Positions 52,960-62,769 of a stretch of DNA of 64,000 bases are shown here, piece by piece. The stretch comes from Streptomyces sp. NBC_00344 (GTDB lineage: Bacteria > Actinomycetota > Actinomycetes > Streptomycetales > Streptomycetaceae), in NCBI RefSeq assembly GCF_036088315.1, contig NZ_CP107996.1:3118501-3182500 (forward strand), given 5' to 3'. Both the position numbers and the translations under genes were made by a program. Each line of letters opens with the position of its first letter. The first letter of the stretch is position 1. Under the pieces are notes generated by a model. The model ran no database searches and was not told the origin of the DNA. It worked only from the letters and a program-made list of their open reading frames with translations.

Positions 52960-54687
52960 ATGGAGAAGCTCCGTCCGGGCGATCCACAGACCATCGGTGC
53001 GTACCGGCTGCTGGCGCGGCTCGGTGCGGGCGGGATGGGTCAGGTCTATCTGGCGCGCTCGGACCGCGGCCGCACGGTCGCGGTCAAGCTGGTCCGCCAG
53101 GAACTCGCCGAGATCGAGGAGTTCCGCGACCGGTTCCGTCTGGAGGTACAGGCCGCCCGGCAGGTGGGAGGGGCCTGGACGGCCCCGGTGCTCGACGCCG
53201 ACACCGAGGCACCGGTCCCCTGGGTCGCCACCGGATACGTCGCGGGTCCCAGTCTTCACTCGGTCATCTCCGGGGAGCACGGACCGCTGGCCGAGCGTTC
53301 GGTGCGCGTACTCGGCTCGGGCCTCGCGCACGCCCTCGTGGACATCCACGCCGCCGGGCTGATCCACCGCGACCTCAAGCCCTCGAACGTCCTGGTCACC
53401 ATCGACGGGCCCCGGGTGATCGACTTCGGGATCGCCCGCGCTCTGGAGACCATGACGGACGGCGGCCTGACCAGGACGGGCGCGCTGGTCGGCTCCCCCG
53501 GTTTCATGGCCCCCGAGCAGGTACGCGGCGACCGGGTCGGTGCTGCCTGCGACGTCTTCTGCCTCGGTTCCGTGCTGGCGTACGCAGCCACCGGGAAACT
53601 GCCGTTCGTCACTTCCGGGAGCGGCGTGCACGCGCTGATGTTCCGGATCGCGCAGGAACCGCCCGACCTCACCGGCCTGCCGGAGAGCCTCCAGGAACTG
53701 GTCGGGGAGTGCCTGCGGAAGGACCCGGCGGCCCGTCCCACGCCGGCCGAGATCCTGGAGCGCACGGACCAGCCGGCGGCGGGCGAGCCCTGGCTGCCGG
53801 GCCCGCTGGTCGCCCAGCTCGGCCGGCACGCGGTGCGGCTGCTGGACACGGAGGACCCGGGAGGACAGCCCGAGCCGGAAACCGGAGCGGAGGCCGTCAC
53901 GGACGGCGGGGCGCCCGAGCCGGTGCCGGCCCGCCCCATCCATGCGGCGCCCACAGCGATCGCTGCCCCACGGGCCACGCACACCCCTCCGCCCACACCG
54001 CTGCCCGGCACGGCCGGCACCCCGGCGTACGGCCCCGCCGCTCCCCCGGCGTACGGCCATCCGCAGCCCGGGTACGGCTACCCCCCGCAGCCCGCTCCCG
54101 AACCGGCACGGCGCAGCGGGTGTTCGACCTTCGCGCTGGTACTGGTGGCCCTGATCGTGGCGGTCGGCGCGGGCGGCGGGGTGTACGCCGTCATGGGCGG
54201 CACCGACTCCAAGGACACCTCGGCCACCTCCACCACGGACCCCGGGCAACCCGCCGGCGGCGGCGCCTCACGGTCGCCGGGAGGTGCGGGCGCTTCGGCC
54301 GATGCGCCGACCGGCACCGCCGCCGGCGGGACGTCCGGCCGGGGCGCCGTTCCCGACGCGTTCATCGGCACCTGGAACGGCTCGGCCACCACCGCGTCGG
54401 GCACCGATCCGCGCCGGCTCGTCATCCGCAGGGGCGAGGTGGGCGACACCGTCCTCTCCCTCACCGCCGACGGCGGCGACTACCACTGCGTCTTCGAGGC
54501 GGAGCTGGCCGGCACCGGGAGCGCGGGCGCTCCGCTGGAGATCGGTCCCTCGACGGTCACCGCGGGCGAGCCGATGTCGTCCTGCAACGCGGGCGGCGCC
54601 ACCGAGCTGATCCTCCTCCCGGACGGCAGGCTGCGCCGGGTCAACACCTCCAGCGGCGACGCACTGACGTACACGAAGGCCGGATGA
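52960..54687 (+). CDS. eukaryotic-type serine/threonine protein kinase with a single transmembrane helix
   Basis: A 575-residue PknB-type kinase. The kinase domain (residues 14-270) has GAGGMGQVYLAR (Gly loop), Lys43 in VAVKLV, HRDLKPSN with the catalytic Asp at 138, DFGIAR at 155-160 and GSPGFMAPEQ. A Pro/Ala-rich juxtamembrane linker follows, then one transmembrane helix at about 387-411 and an extracellular domain of about 150 residues (AFIGTWNGSATTAS, DYHCVFEAE, MSSCNAGGATELIL) with two cysteines. There are no PASTA repeats, so the outer domain probably senses something other than peptidoglycan fragments. GGGGGAGG precedes the ATG. Confidence 0.9.
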   Translation: MEKLRPGDPQTIGAYRLLARLGAGGMGQVYLARSDRGRTVAVKLVRQELAEIEEFRDRFRLEVQAARQVGGAWTAPVLDADTEAPVPWVATGYVAGPSLHSVISGEHGPLAERSVRVLGSGLAHALVDIHAAGLIHRDLKPSNVLVTIDGPRVIDFGIARALETMTDGGLTRTGALVGSPGFMAPEQVRGDRVGAACDVFCLGSVLAYAATGKLPFVTSGSGVHALMFRIAQEPPDLTGLPESLQELVGECLRKDPAARPTPAEILERTDQPAAGEPWLPGPLVAQLGRHAVRLLDTEDPGGQPEPETGAEAVTDGGAPEPVPARPIHAAPTAIAAPRATHTPPPTPLPGTAGTPAYGPAAPPAYGHPQPGYGYPPQPAPEPARRSGCSTFALVLVALIVAVGAGGGVYAVMGGTDSKDTSATSTTDPGQPAGGGASRSPGGAGASADAPTGTAAGGTSGRGAVPDAFIGTWNGSATTASGTDPRRLVIRRGEVGDTVLSLTADGGDYHCVFEAELAGTGSAGAPLEIGPSTVTAGEPMSSCNAGGATELILLPDGRLRRVNTSSGDALTYTKAG

Positions 54688-54757
54688 CAGGGGCTGCGTG
54701 AGGGGACGGCCCCTGGGTAGCCGGTCAGGCAAGCACCTGCTCACCAAGGAGGAACGC

Positions 54758-55183
54758 ATGTCGTCATCGCTGGTCGAGACCGTGGACATCAAGGCCCCCG
54801 TGGCAGTGACCTGGGCCCTGTGGAGCGACGTCAGCCGCTGGCCCGCCTTCCTCAGCCACGTCCGGCTCGTCGCGCCCATCGACGACCGCCGCTTCGCCTG
54901 GCAGCTCGACCTGCCCGGGGCCGACAAGAACTTCGTCGCCGAACTGACCGAGGTCGTGCCGCAGGAACGGATCGCCTGGAAGACCACGGAAGGTGTGCAC
55001 CATGCGGGTGTCGTCACGTTCCACCGGCTCGACGACACGTCGAGCCGGGTGGCGCTGCAGATCGAGTACGACCCCCAGGGCTTCCTGGAACACCTGGGGG
55101 CCCTGACCAATCTGGACTCCGCGCTCGCCAACTACGACCTGGGCGAGTTCCAGAAGCTGGCCGAGCTGGAAGCCGCCCGGTAG
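54758..55183 (+). CDS. SRPBCC (START-like) family protein
   Basis: A 141-residue helix-grip-fold protein of the polyketide cyclase/dehydrase group: TVDIKAPVAVTWALWSDVSR, WQLDLPGADKNFVAEL, RVALQIEYDPQGFLEHLGAL. These proteins bind hydrophobic small molecules or lipids; some are coat or membrane-lipid related. The ATG at 54758 has AAGGAGG just upstream, a strong ribosome-binding site. It stands between the kinase and the RlmG-like gene in the same direction but with spacers that allow independent expression. Confidence 0.82.
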   Translation: MSSSLVETVDIKAPVAVTWALWSDVSRWPAFLSHVRLVAPIDDRRFAWQLDLPGADKNFVAELTEVVPQERIAWKTTEGVHHAGVVTFHRLDDTSSRVALQIEYDPQGFLEHLGALTNLDSALANYDLGEFQKLAELEAAR

Positions 55184-55238
55184 CCGCGGTCGGTCGCCGG
55201 CGCACGCCCCCGGCGGCGTCCGGTTAGCCTGAACCCCA

Positions 55239-56408
55239 ATGAACCATTTGCCGACGTCCTCAGGCCCGCTCGCTCTCACCCGCTTCCCCGATGACCCCCG
55301 TGACCAGCTGCGGGCCTGGGACGCCGCCGACGAATACCTGCTGCAGCACCTCGCCGGGAGCGGGTCCGCGGTCGACGGGAACGTCGTGGTGATCGGGGAC
55401 CGCTGGGGCGCTCTGACCACCGCACTCGCCGGGGCCCGGGCGGGCGATGCGGGCGGCCCGGACATCGTGCAGATCACCGACTCCTTCCTCGGGCAGGAAG
55501 CCACCCGCGCCAACCTCGCACGCAACAACGTCCCCACGGACACGGTGCGGCTGCTGTCCACCCGTGACACCCCGCCGGAGCGGGCCGACGTGCTGATCGT
55601 GCGGGTGCCGAAGAGCCTGGCGCTGCTGGAGGACCAGCTGCACCGGATCGCCCCCGCGGTGCACGCGGGAACACTGGTTGTGGGCACCGGCATGGTGAAG
55701 GAGATCCACACCTCCACCCTGAACCTCTTCGAACGCATTCTGGGACCGACCAAGACCTCCCTCGCGGTGAAGAAGGCCCGGCTGATCTTCTGCACCCCGG
55801 ATCCGGCGATCGAGGCCACGCCGAGCCCCTGGCCGCGCAGTTACGAACTGCCGCCCGCGATCGGTGTCGCGTCGGGAAGGACCGTGGTCAACCACGCGGG
55901 GATCTTCTGCGCCGAGCGACTCGACATCGGCACCCGCTTCTTCCTGCCCCGGCTGCCCCGGCGTGAGGGCCCCGAGCGCGTGGTGGACCTTGGCTGCGGC
56001 AACGGCGTGGTGGGGACGGCCGCCGCACTGGCGAACCCGGAGGCCGAAGTGGTCTTCACCGACGAGTCGTTCCAGGCGGTGGCCTCTGCCGAGGCGACGT
56101 TCCGCGGGAACACCGGGCCCGGCGCGAAAGCCGAGTTCCTGGTGGGCGACACGTTCGCCGGGGTGGCGCCGGGGTCGGTGGACCTCGTACTGAACAACCC
56201 GCCGTTCCACACCCACCAGGCGACCAGCGACCAGACGTCGAGGCGGATGTTCTCCGGTGCGCGCGATGCGCTGCGCCAGGGCGGCGAGCTGTGGGTGGTC
56301 GGGAACCGGCACCTGAGCTACCACGTGACGCTGCGGCGGATCTTCGGCAACTCGCAGGTGGTGACCAGCGATCCGAAGTTCGTGATCCTGCGGGCGGTCA
56401 AGCGATAA
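55239..56408 (+). CDS. RlmG-like rRNA guanine-N2 methyltransferase
   Basis: A 389-residue SAM-dependent methyltransferase of the RsmC/RlmG kind. It has a degenerate N-terminal Rossmann domain (NVVVIGDRWGALTTALAG) and an active C-terminal one: VVDLGCGNGVVGTAAALANP (motif I), VVFTDESFQAVASAE, and NPPFH (residues 320-324), the hallmark of N2-guanine methyltransferases; KFVILRAVKR is the ending. It most likely modifies 23S rRNA (E. coli RlmG position G1835). It is followed by a strong hairpin. Confidence 0.85.
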   Translation: MNHLPTSSGPLALTRFPDDPRDQLRAWDAADEYLLQHLAGSGSAVDGNVVVIGDRWGALTTALAGARAGDAGGPDIVQITDSFLGQEATRANLARNNVPTDTVRLLSTRDTPPERADVLIVRVPKSLALLEDQLHRIAPAVHAGTLVVGTGMVKEIHTSTLNLFERILGPTKTSLAVKKARLIFCTPDPAIEATPSPWPRSYELPPAIGVASGRTVVNHAGIFCAERLDIGTRFFLPRLPRREGPERVVDLGCGNGVVGTAAALANPEAEVVFTDESFQAVASAEATFRGNTGPGAKAEFLVGDTFAGVAPGSVDLVLNNPPFHTHQATSDQTSRRMFSGARDALRQGGELWVVGNRHLSYHVTLRRIFGNSQVVTSDPKFVILRAVKR

Positions 56409-56448
56409 CGGCAGCGCCCCGGCGGACGGGTCCGCCGGGGCGCTGCCG
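56409..56448. terminator. bidirectional terminator
   Basis: A perfect 18-bp stem (56409-56426 with 56431-56448) with loop CGGG, between the convergent methyltransferase and purA genes. It is the longest stem in the window. Confidence 0.88.
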
Positions 56449-56528
56449 TGCCGAGGGTGCGTGCTGCTGCCGCGGGGGCCCCGGCCGTGGGTGAGACGTC
56501 CCGGGGCCCGCGGCCTCCAGGACACGAC

Positions 56529-57812
56529 CTACACGAACGAGTTGATCTCGATCGTCTCGGTGCGGCCGGGGCCGACGCCGATCGCCGAGATCGGCGCGCC
56601 GGACATCTCCTCCAGCGCCTTCACATAGGCCTGCGCGTTCTTCGGCAGGTCGGCGAAGGTCTTCGCCTTGGTGATGTCCTCGGTCCAGCCGGGGAGGTAC
56701 TCGTACACCGGCTTCGCGTGGTGGAAGTCGGTCTGGCTGAACGGGAGTTCGTCGACCCGCTTGCCGTCGATCTCGTACGCGACACACACCGGGATCTGCT
56801 CCCAGCCCGTCAGGATGTCGAGCTTGGTGAGGAAGAAGTCGGTGAGCCCGTTGACCCGGGTCGCATACCGTGCGATGACCGCGTCGAACCAGCCGCAGCG
56901 GCGGTCCCGGCCGGTGGTGACGCCGTACTCGTGGCCGATCGAGCGCAGCTTGTCGCCGTCCTCGTCGAAGAGTTCGGTCGGGAACGGCCCCGCGCCCACC
57001 CGCGTGGTGTAGGCCTTGAGGATGCCGATGACCCGGGTGATCTTTGTCGGCCCGACGCCGGTGCCGGTGCAGGCGCCGCCGGAGGTCGGGTTGGACGAGG
57101 TGACGAAGGGGTACGTGCCGTGGTCGACGTCGAGGAGTGTGCCCTGACCGCCCTCCATCAGCACGACCTTGCCCTCGTCGAGCGCGTTGTTCAGGATCAG
57201 CGCGGTGTCCGCGACGTACGGCTTGATCTGCTCGCCGTAGCCGAGGAGCTCCTCGACGATCTGCCCGGCCTCTATGGCGCGCCGGTTGTAGAGCTTGGCG
57301 AGCATCTGGTTCTTGCCGTCGAGCGCGGCCTCGACCTTCTGCACCAGGATCGACTCGTCGTACAGGTCCTGGACCCGGATGCCGACCCGGTTGATCTTGT
57401 CGGCGTAGGCGGGACCGATGCCCCGGCCCGTGGTGCCGATCTTCCGCTTGCCGAGGAACCGTTCCGTCACCTTGTCGACGGTGGTGTGATACGGCGTGAT
57501 CAGGTGGGCGTTGCCACTGATCAGGAGCTTGGACGTGTCGACGCCGCGCTCATTGAGTCCGCTCAGCTCGGAGAGCAGGACCGCTGGGTCGACGACGACT
57601 CCGTTTCCGATCACCGGAGTGCACTCCGGTGTGAGGATTCCGGAAGGGAGGAGGTGGAGCGCATACTTCTGGTCGCCTACGACGACGGTGTGGCCGGCAT
57701 TGTTGCCGCCCTGGTAGCGCACCACGTAATCCACGGATCCACCGAGGAGGTCGGTGGCCTTTCCCTTGCCCTCGTCACCCCACTGAGCACCGAGCAGCAC
57801 AAGTGCGGGCAC
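56529..57812 (-). CDS. purA: adenylosuccinate synthetase
   Basis: A 427-residue enzyme that joins aspartate to IMP using GTP in AMP synthesis. [16 protein letters not shown] is the GTP/IMP-binding start, [12 protein letters not shown] contains the conserved His, [15 protein letters not shown] binds IMP, and [20 protein letters not shown] and VGAGPFPTE are further conserved stretches. The start is GTG or ATG-like at 57812 ([10 protein letters not shown]). It is divergent from the diacylglycerol-kinase-like gene across 165 bp, which holds both promoters. Confidence 0.97.
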   Translation of the reverse strand: MPALVLLGAQWGDEGKGKATDLLGGSVDYVVRYQGGNNAGHTVVVGDQKYALHLLPSGILTPECTPVIGNGVVVDPAVLLSELSGLNERGVDTSKLLISGNAHLITPYHTTVDKVTERFLGKRKIGTTGRGIGPAYADKINRVGIRVQDLYDESILVQKVEAALDGKNQMLAKLYNRRAIEAGQIVEELLGYGEQIKPYVADTALILNNALDEGKVVLMEGGQGTLLDVDHGTYPFVTSSNPTSGGACTGTGVGPTKITRVIGILKAYTTRVGAGPFPTELFDEDGDKLRSIGHEYGVTTGRDRRCGWFDAVIARYATRVNGLTDFFLTKLDILTGWEQIPVCVAYEIDGKRVDELPFSQTDFHHAKPVYEYLPGWTEDITKAKTFADLPKNAQAYVKALEEMSGAPISAIGVGPGRTETIEINSFV

Positions 57813-57977
57813 AGGCGTACACCCCTTCCGGGCGGGGCATGTCCAAGGTCAGGGGGCGTACGTCTGTCGTACGCCGATACCCGAACCGTCGAACCGGCTG
57901 CCCCGGAATAGACGAAGCCCCTGGCGCAATAGCGCAAGGGGCTCTTGCACAAAGATGCTACCCGAGGAAGGACCGAG

Positions 57978-58832
57978 GTGTCGGCTCCAGATCCCGCAGC
58001 GCGCACCGAGCATCAGCTGCTGGTGGTCATCGACCCGGTCGCCCGCCGTGCGGACGGTGAATCCGTACGGATCGCGAAGGATGTGCTGTGTGCAGGCGCA
58101 CACGCGAAAATCTGTCTGCCGGAGAATTCCGATGAGTTCGCGCGTGCGCTCGCCCGGCGGGGCCACCGGCGGCTGGTGGTGGTCGGGGACGACCGGGCGC
58201 TGCTGCGCGCGGTGACCCTGCTCCACCGGGAGCGGAATCTTTCCCGCGGCGCTCTGTCCCTGGTCCCGGTCGGCCCAGCGCCCGCCCTGGAGGTGGCGCG
58301 CTCGTTCGGGGTCCCGGCCGGGGCGGTGGCCGCGGCCAGGTCGGTGCTCGACGGGACGGTGCGGTGGCTGGACCTGCTGGTCGACGACAGCGACGCCGTC
58401 GTCCTGGGCGATCTGCGCATCCCCGCGGGTCCGGTCCCGAAGCGGGGCCCGGGATCGGTGGGCGCGGCCCGCCTCCCCCCTCCGTCGGTCTGGACCGCCT
58501 GCCGCTCCCTGGTGAGGACCCTGGTCCACCCGGCGCCGCCCGCCGCACCCGCCCAGCTGCACCGGCTGCGGGTGGAGGCGGACGGCATCCTGCTCACCGA
58601 CCTCGACGAACTGCTCTCGGACGTCCTGGTGTCGTCGCGGGGCGGCGGCGGCAAGGCGACGGTCACCGTCGTGACGTCCTCGGGTCGCGAGATGACCGCC
58701 GAGGCCCTGGCCGTGACCGTTTCCGGGGCGGATTTCAGGTACCGGCGGGACGGCGTGGTGAACGGACCGGTGCGAACCCGCACCTGGCGGGTGCGCGCGG
58801 GGGCGTGGGGGCTCACGCTGCCGGTGGGGTGA
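57978..58832 (+). CDS. diacylglycerol kinase-like protein without the GGDGT loop
   Basis: A 284-residue protein whose N-terminal half follows the diacylglycerol/sphingosine kinase fold (LLVVIDPVARRADGESVRIA, FARALARRGHRRLVVVGDDR) and whose C-terminal beta-rich half fits the same fold (TVTSSGREMTAEALAVTV-like segments). The nucleotide loop GGDGT is replaced by GDDRA, so kinase activity is doubtful. It is regularly found beside purA in Streptomyces as far as I recall; no function is established. The GTG at 57978 has GAGGAAGGA upstream. Confidence 0.65.
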   Translation: MSAPDPAARTEHQLLVVIDPVARRADGESVRIAKDVLCAGAHAKICLPENSDEFARALARRGHRRLVVVGDDRALLRAVTLLHRERNLSRGALSLVPVGPAPALEVARSFGVPAGAVAAARSVLDGTVRWLDLLVDDSDAVVLGDLRIPAGPVPKRGPGSVGAARLPPPSVWTACRSLVRTLVHPAPPAAPAQLHRLRVEADGILLTDLDELLSDVLVSSRGGGGKATVTVVTSSGREMTAEALAVTVSGADFRYRRDGVVNGPVRTRTWRVRAGAWGLTLPVG

Positions 58833-58864
58833 GGCCGGGAAGCGCCGCCGGGGATCTCCGGGAA

Positions 58865-58886
58865 CGCCCGGTCAGCGGACCGGGCG
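58865..58886. terminator. short hairpin between convergent genes
   Basis: A 9-bp GC stem (58865-58873 with 58878-58886) overlapping the end of the GbsR-type gene. A weak terminator candidate. Confidence 0.4.
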
Positions 58887-59390
58887 CTGCCCGAACCGCT
58901 CCTCGCGCTGCACCCGCCAGCGCTCCATGAGCTCCGCCAGTTCACCTTCGAGGAACTCGAAGAAGGCCAGCGTCTCTTCCATCCGGCGTCCCGCAGGAGT
59001 ATGGGCGCCGAGGTCGGCCACGCCGTCACGCAGCGAGCTCTCCCACCGTTTGAGCACCATGTCGCGGCTGGTCAGCGTCTCGTACCACTGATCGCTGTGC
59101 AGCCGGAAGCGGTCCCGGCGCGAGCCGGGTTCGCGCTCGCGGGTGACCATGCTGACCTGGGCGAGGTAGCGGACGGCGCCGGAGATGGCGGCAGGGCTGA
59201 CCGTGAGCTGTTCGCCGAGCTCCGCTGAGGTCATCGCGCCGGAGTCGGATGCGAGCAGCGCCGCGAAGATCCGGGCCGGCATCCGCTGCATACCGGCTTC
59301 GGCGAGCTGCGCGGCGAACCGCTCGACGAACCGGTCCACCGCCTCGTCCCTGCCGGCCGTTTCCCGCGGCTGCGCGTCGTCCGTCGTCAT
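58872..59390 (-). CDS. GbsR/MarR family transcriptional regulator
   Basis: A 172-residue winged-helix protein. MPARIFAALLASDSGAMTSA and ELGEQLTVSPAAISGAVRYL form the helix-turn-helix, VTREREPGSRRDRFRLHSDQ the wing, and a C-terminal helix pair (EETLAFFEFLEGELAELMER) the dimer region. Such GbsR-type proteins commonly sit divergently from an ABC exporter gene, as here. The ATG at 59390 was chosen; the frame is open further upstream over the promoter. The palindrome at 59448 is a likely operator for both genes. Confidence 0.85.
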   Translation of the reverse strand: MTTDDAQPRETAGRDEAVDRFVERFAAQLAEAGMQRMPARIFAALLASDSGAMTSAELGEQLTVSPAAISGAVRYLAQVSMVTREREPGSRRDRFRLHSDQWYETLTSRDMVLKRWESSLRDGVADLGAHTPAGRRMEETLAFFEFLEGELAELMERWRVQREERFGQRPVR

Positions 59391-59447
59391 TGCCTGATCG
59401 TCTCCCCGAGCTCGTACCGCCACTCTGAGTTTATATGCTTCCTTAAC

Positions 59448-59463
59448 TTCACAACTTTGTGAA
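59448..59463. promoter_or_regulatory. palindromic operator in the GbsR/ABC divergent promoter
   Basis: TTCACAA-CT-TTGTGAA, a perfect 7-2-7 inverted repeat in an AT-rich gap of 93 bp, 20 bp before the ABC gene. It is a probable site for the divergent GbsR-type regulator. Confidence 0.7.
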
Positions 59464-59483
59464 ATCACTGTAGCTTCAGAAAC

Positions 59484-60401
59484 ATGACCACGGCAATCAC
59501 CGTCTCCGGGCTGCACAAGTCCTTCGGGCGGACACAGGCGCTGGACGGTCTCGATCTCACCGTCGAGGCCGGCGAGGTACACGGATTCCTCGGGCCCAAC
59601 GGGTCAGGGAAGTCCACGACCATCCGGGTACTCCTCGGCCTGCTGCGCGCCGACTCGGGCGCGGCGCACGTGCTCGGGCTCGACCCGTGGGGCGACGCGG
59701 TGGAGCTGCACCGGCGCATCGCCTACGTACCCGGCGATGTCACCCTGTGGCGGAATCTCAGCGGCGGCGAGGTCATCGACCTGTACGGGAGGCTGCGCGG
59801 CGGCCTCGACCCGGCACGGCGGGCCGCACTCGTCGAACGGTTCGAGCTGGACCCGGCGAAGAAGGGCCGTACGTACTCCAAGGGCAACCGTCAGAAGGTC
59901 GCCCTGGTCGCCGCGTTCGCGTCCGATGTGGATCTGCTGATCCTGGACGAGCCGACCTCCGGGCTCGACCCCCTGATGGAGGAGGTCTTCCAGCAGTGCG
60001 TGGAGGAGGAGCGCGACCGGGGGCGGACCGTCCTGCTGTCCAGCCACATCCTGAGCGAGATCGAGACGCTCTGCGACCGGGTCAGCATCATCCGCAGGGG
60101 GCGGACCGTGGAGAGCGGATCGCTCGGCGAACTGCGGCATCTGACGAGAACCAGCGTCACGGCCGAACTGGCAGGCCCCCCTGGCGGCCTCGCCCGGCTT
60201 CCCGGGGTCCACGACCTCGATGTGCGGGGCCGACGGGTCAGACTCCAGGTCGAGACAGGGGAGCTGGACGCGGTGCTCAAGTCGCTCAGCGCGTCCGGGG
60301 TGCGGTCGCTGACCAGTACGCCACCGACGCTGGAAGAGCTCTTCCTGCGGCATTACGCGGTGGCGGGCCCCGCGTCGGACACCGAAGCGGTGGCGCGATG
60401 A
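59484..60401 (+). CDS. ABC transporter ATP-binding protein
   Basis: A 305-residue ABC ATPase of the drug-exporter (DrrA/CcmA) type. Walker A is GPNGSGKST (37-45), the signature reads [11 protein letters not shown] in place of LSGGQ, Walker B is [13 protein letters not shown], and the switch His is in [12 protein letters not shown]-terminal regulatory domain ([33 protein letters not shown]) follows. It powers the permease encoded next, whose ATG overlaps its stop (ATGA). Confidence 0.93.
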   Translation: MTTAITVSGLHKSFGRTQALDGLDLTVEAGEVHGFLGPNGSGKSTTIRVLLGLLRADSGAAHVLGLDPWGDAVELHRRIAYVPGDVTLWRNLSGGEVIDLYGRLRGGLDPARRAALVERFELDPAKKGRTYSKGNRQKVALVAAFASDVDLLILDEPTSGLDPLMEEVFQQCVEEERDRGRTVLLSSHILSEIETLCDRVSIIRRGRTVESGSLGELRHLTRTSVTAELAGPPGGLARLPGVHDLDVRGRRVRLQVETGELDAVLKSLSASGVRSLTSTPPTLEELFLRHYAVAGPASDTEAVAR

Positions 60402-62011
60402 CCGCCGTCGCCGTACCCCTGCGGGCGTCCGGCGGATCGCGCCGGTTCGCCGGTACCGGAGTACTGCTGCGCCTCGCGCTGCGCCGCGACCGGATCATGA
60501 TCCCGGTGTGGGCGCTGCTGCTCGGCGGCTCCTTCTCCTCGGTCGCCACGTCCTTCGCCTCGCTCTACGACACCGCCGCCGAACGGGCCGGACTCGCCCG
60601 CTCGATGAGCGGCAACAGCTCGCTGCGGGCGCTGTACGGGCCGGTCTTCAGCGACTCGGTGGGCGGGCTCACCGCCTGGCGCATGACCGCGATCGGCGCG
60701 GCACTGGCCGCCGCGATGAGCCTGACCATCGTCGTGCGGCACACCAGGGAGGAAGAAGAGACAGGCCGTCAGGAACTGCTCTCGTCGGCGATGGTGGGGA
60801 GGCTGGCGCCACTCACCGCAGCGCTGCTGGCCGCCCTGACCGCCAACGCCGCACTGGCCTCGGTGACCGCCGCCGGTCTCGTCGGTTCCGGTGAACCCGC
60901 GGACGGCTCGGTGGCGGCGGGGCTCGTGGTGGCAGGGGCAGGAATGCTCTTCGCCTGTACGGCGGCCATCGCCGCGCAGCTCACCGAGAGCGCCCGCGCC
61001 GCGAAGGGGATCACCGCGTCGGTGATCGGGGCGGCGTTCGTGCTGAAGGCCGCCGGGGACGCCTCGTCCGACCCGGGTTCGTCCGTACTGACCTGGCTGT
61101 CACCGATCGGCTGGGCCGAGAACATCCGGGCGTACGCGGCGGAGCGCTGGTGGGTGCTGCTGATCCTGGCAGCGGCCGTCGCGGTCCAGGCAGTGCTCGC
61201 CTTCGCCCTCACCGGCCGCCGTGACGTGGGCATGAGCTTCCTGCCGGCCCGGCCGGGCCCGGTGCGGGGCAGGATCGGTACGGCGGGCGCCCTCGCCTGG
61301 CGGCTCCAGCGGGGCAGCGTCATCGGATGGACCGCCGGGTTCCTGACAGCCGGCGTCGTCCTCGGCGGGATCGCCGGCAGCGCGGGTGACCTGGTCGGCG
61401 ACAACGAGGACGCCAGGGAGATCTTCGAGCGGATGGGCGGCCAGTCCGGGCTCACCGACGCGTTCCTGGCCGCGATGACCGGGGTGCTCGGGGTGGTCGC
61501 GGCGCTGCACATCGTCGCATCGGTGCTGTGTCTGCACGCCGAGGAGACGTCGCAGCGCGCCGAACCGGTGCTGGCCAACGCGGTCGGCCGGCTGCGCTGG
61601 GCCGCGGGCCATCTGGTCATCGCGTTCGCCGGGTCGGCGGCGGTGATGCTGGCGGGCGGTGCCGGTCTCGCGGTGGGCTACGGACACCGCCCGGCTGCGG
61701 TCATCGGCGCGGCACTGGTCCAGGTTCCCGCGGTCTGGACGATCGGCGGGCTCGCGGTTCTGCTGTACGGGGCGGTGCCGAAGGCAGCCGTCGCGGCGTG
61801 GGGGGTGGCCGGTCTGGTGCTGGCGCTGGGGTGGTTCGGCCCGGCGCTGAACGTGCCGCAGCCGGTGCTGGATCTCTCGCCGTACGGACATCTGCCGAAG
61901 CTGCCCGGCGGCGAGATGGTCTGGACACCGGTGGCGGTGCTGCTGCTGATCGCGGCGGCGATGGTGGCCGGGGGACTCACGGGGCTGCGGCGACGGGACA
62001 TGAGCAGCTGA
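60398..62011 (+). CDS. ABC transporter permease, two-half (ABC-2 type)
   Basis: A 537-residue membrane protein with about 12 hydrophobic helices, i.e. two six-helix halves in one chain (start [20 protein letters not shown]; second half after [20 protein letters not shown]). [20 protein letters not shown] and [20 protein letters not shown] are the matching cytoplasmic loops of each half. This is the exporter subunit of the unit above. Regulation by the divergent GbsR-type protein suggests export of a toxic compound or lipid. Confidence 0.9.
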   Translation: MTAVAVPLRASGGSRRFAGTGVLLRLALRRDRIMIPVWALLLGGSFSSVATSFASLYDTAAERAGLARSMSGNSSLRALYGPVFSDSVGGLTAWRMTAIGAALAAAMSLTIVVRHTREEEETGRQELLSSAMVGRLAPLTAALLAALTANAALASVTAAGLVGSGEPADGSVAAGLVVAGAGMLFACTAAIAAQLTESARAAKGITASVIGAAFVLKAAGDASSDPGSSVLTWLSPIGWAENIRAYAAERWWVLLILAAAVAVQAVLAFALTGRRDVGMSFLPARPGPVRGRIGTAGALAWRLQRGSVIGWTAGFLTAGVVLGGIAGSAGDLVGDNEDAREIFERMGGQSGLTDAFLAAMTGVLGVVAALHIVASVLCLHAEETSQRAEPVLANAVGRLRWAAGHLVIAFAGSAAVMLAGGAGLAVGYGHRPAAVIGAALVQVPAVWTIGGLAVLLYGAVPKAAVAAWGVAGLVLALGWFGPALNVPQPVLDLSPYGHLPKLPGGEMVWTPVAVLLLIAAAMVAGGLTGLRRRDMSS

Positions 62012-62076
62012 GGGCACGGCCGCTCGGAGGTGGACGGGGACCTGTCCCGGCGGACGGGCCGCCCGCCTGCGGGTGA

Positions 62077-62769
62077 TCACCCCGGCCTGACCAGCCCCGT
62101 CTCATAGGCGAAAACCGCCGCCTGGGTCCTGTCCCGCAGGCCGAGCTTCACCAGGATCCGGCTCACATGGGTCTTGATCGTGGACTCGGCGACGACCAGC
62201 CGGGACGCGATCTCGGCGTTCGACAGGCCCTGCGCGATCTGTACGAGCACCTCGGTCTCGCGCTCCGTGAGGTCGCCGACCTGGGCGAGCGAGGGCTGCC
62301 GGGGGGTGTCCGACAGCCGGGAGAACTCGGAGATCAGCCGCTTGGTGACGGTGGGCGCCAGCAGCGCTTCGCCGGATGCCACCACGCGTACGCCGTCGGC
62401 CAGCTGGCGCGCCGAGGCGTCCTTGAGGAGGAAACCGGAGGCCCCCGCACGCAGCGCCTCGTAGACGTACTCGTCGAGGTCGAAGGTGGTCAGGACCAGC
62501 ACCTTGGCCGCCGAGTCCGCCGCCACGATCTCGCGGGTCGCCTCGATGCCGTTGAGCTGGGGCATCCGGATGTCCATCAGGACGACGTCCGGGCGCAGGG
62601 CGGCGACCTGAGCCACCGCCTGCCGGCCGTCGACGGCCTCGCCGATCACCTCGATGCCGGGCATCGCGTTGAGCAGGACGGAGAAACCCTCCCGGACCAT
62701 CATCTGGTCATCGACGACCAGCACCCTGATGGTGCCGGCCGCGGCGGGCCCTTCGGGCTGCGCGGTCAT
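62077..62769 (-). CDS. NarL/FixJ-type response regulator
   Basis: A 230-residue response regulator. The receiver domain has VLVVDDQ (acidic pocket Asp20-Asp21), the phosphoacceptor Asp66 in VVLMDIRMPQLNG and the conserved Lys in GFLLKDASA; the output is a LuxR helix-turn-helix (LTERETEVLVQIAQGLSNAE, STIKTHVSRILVKLGLRDRT). It overlaps the histidine kinase gene by ATGA. Genes of this pair often control exporters; the ABC exporter ending 66 bp away on the other strand is a candidate target. Confidence 0.93.
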   Translation of the reverse strand: MTAQPEGPAAAGTIRVLVVDDQMMVREGFSVLLNAMPGIEVIGEAVDGRQAVAQVAALRPDVVLMDIRMPQLNGIEATREIVAADSAAKVLVLTTFDLDEYVYEALRAGASGFLLKDASARQLADGVRVVASGEALLAPTVTKRLISEFSRLSDTPRQPSLAQVGDLTERETEVLVQIAQGLSNAEIASRLVVAESTIKTHVSRILVKLGLRDRTQAAVFAYETGLVRPG

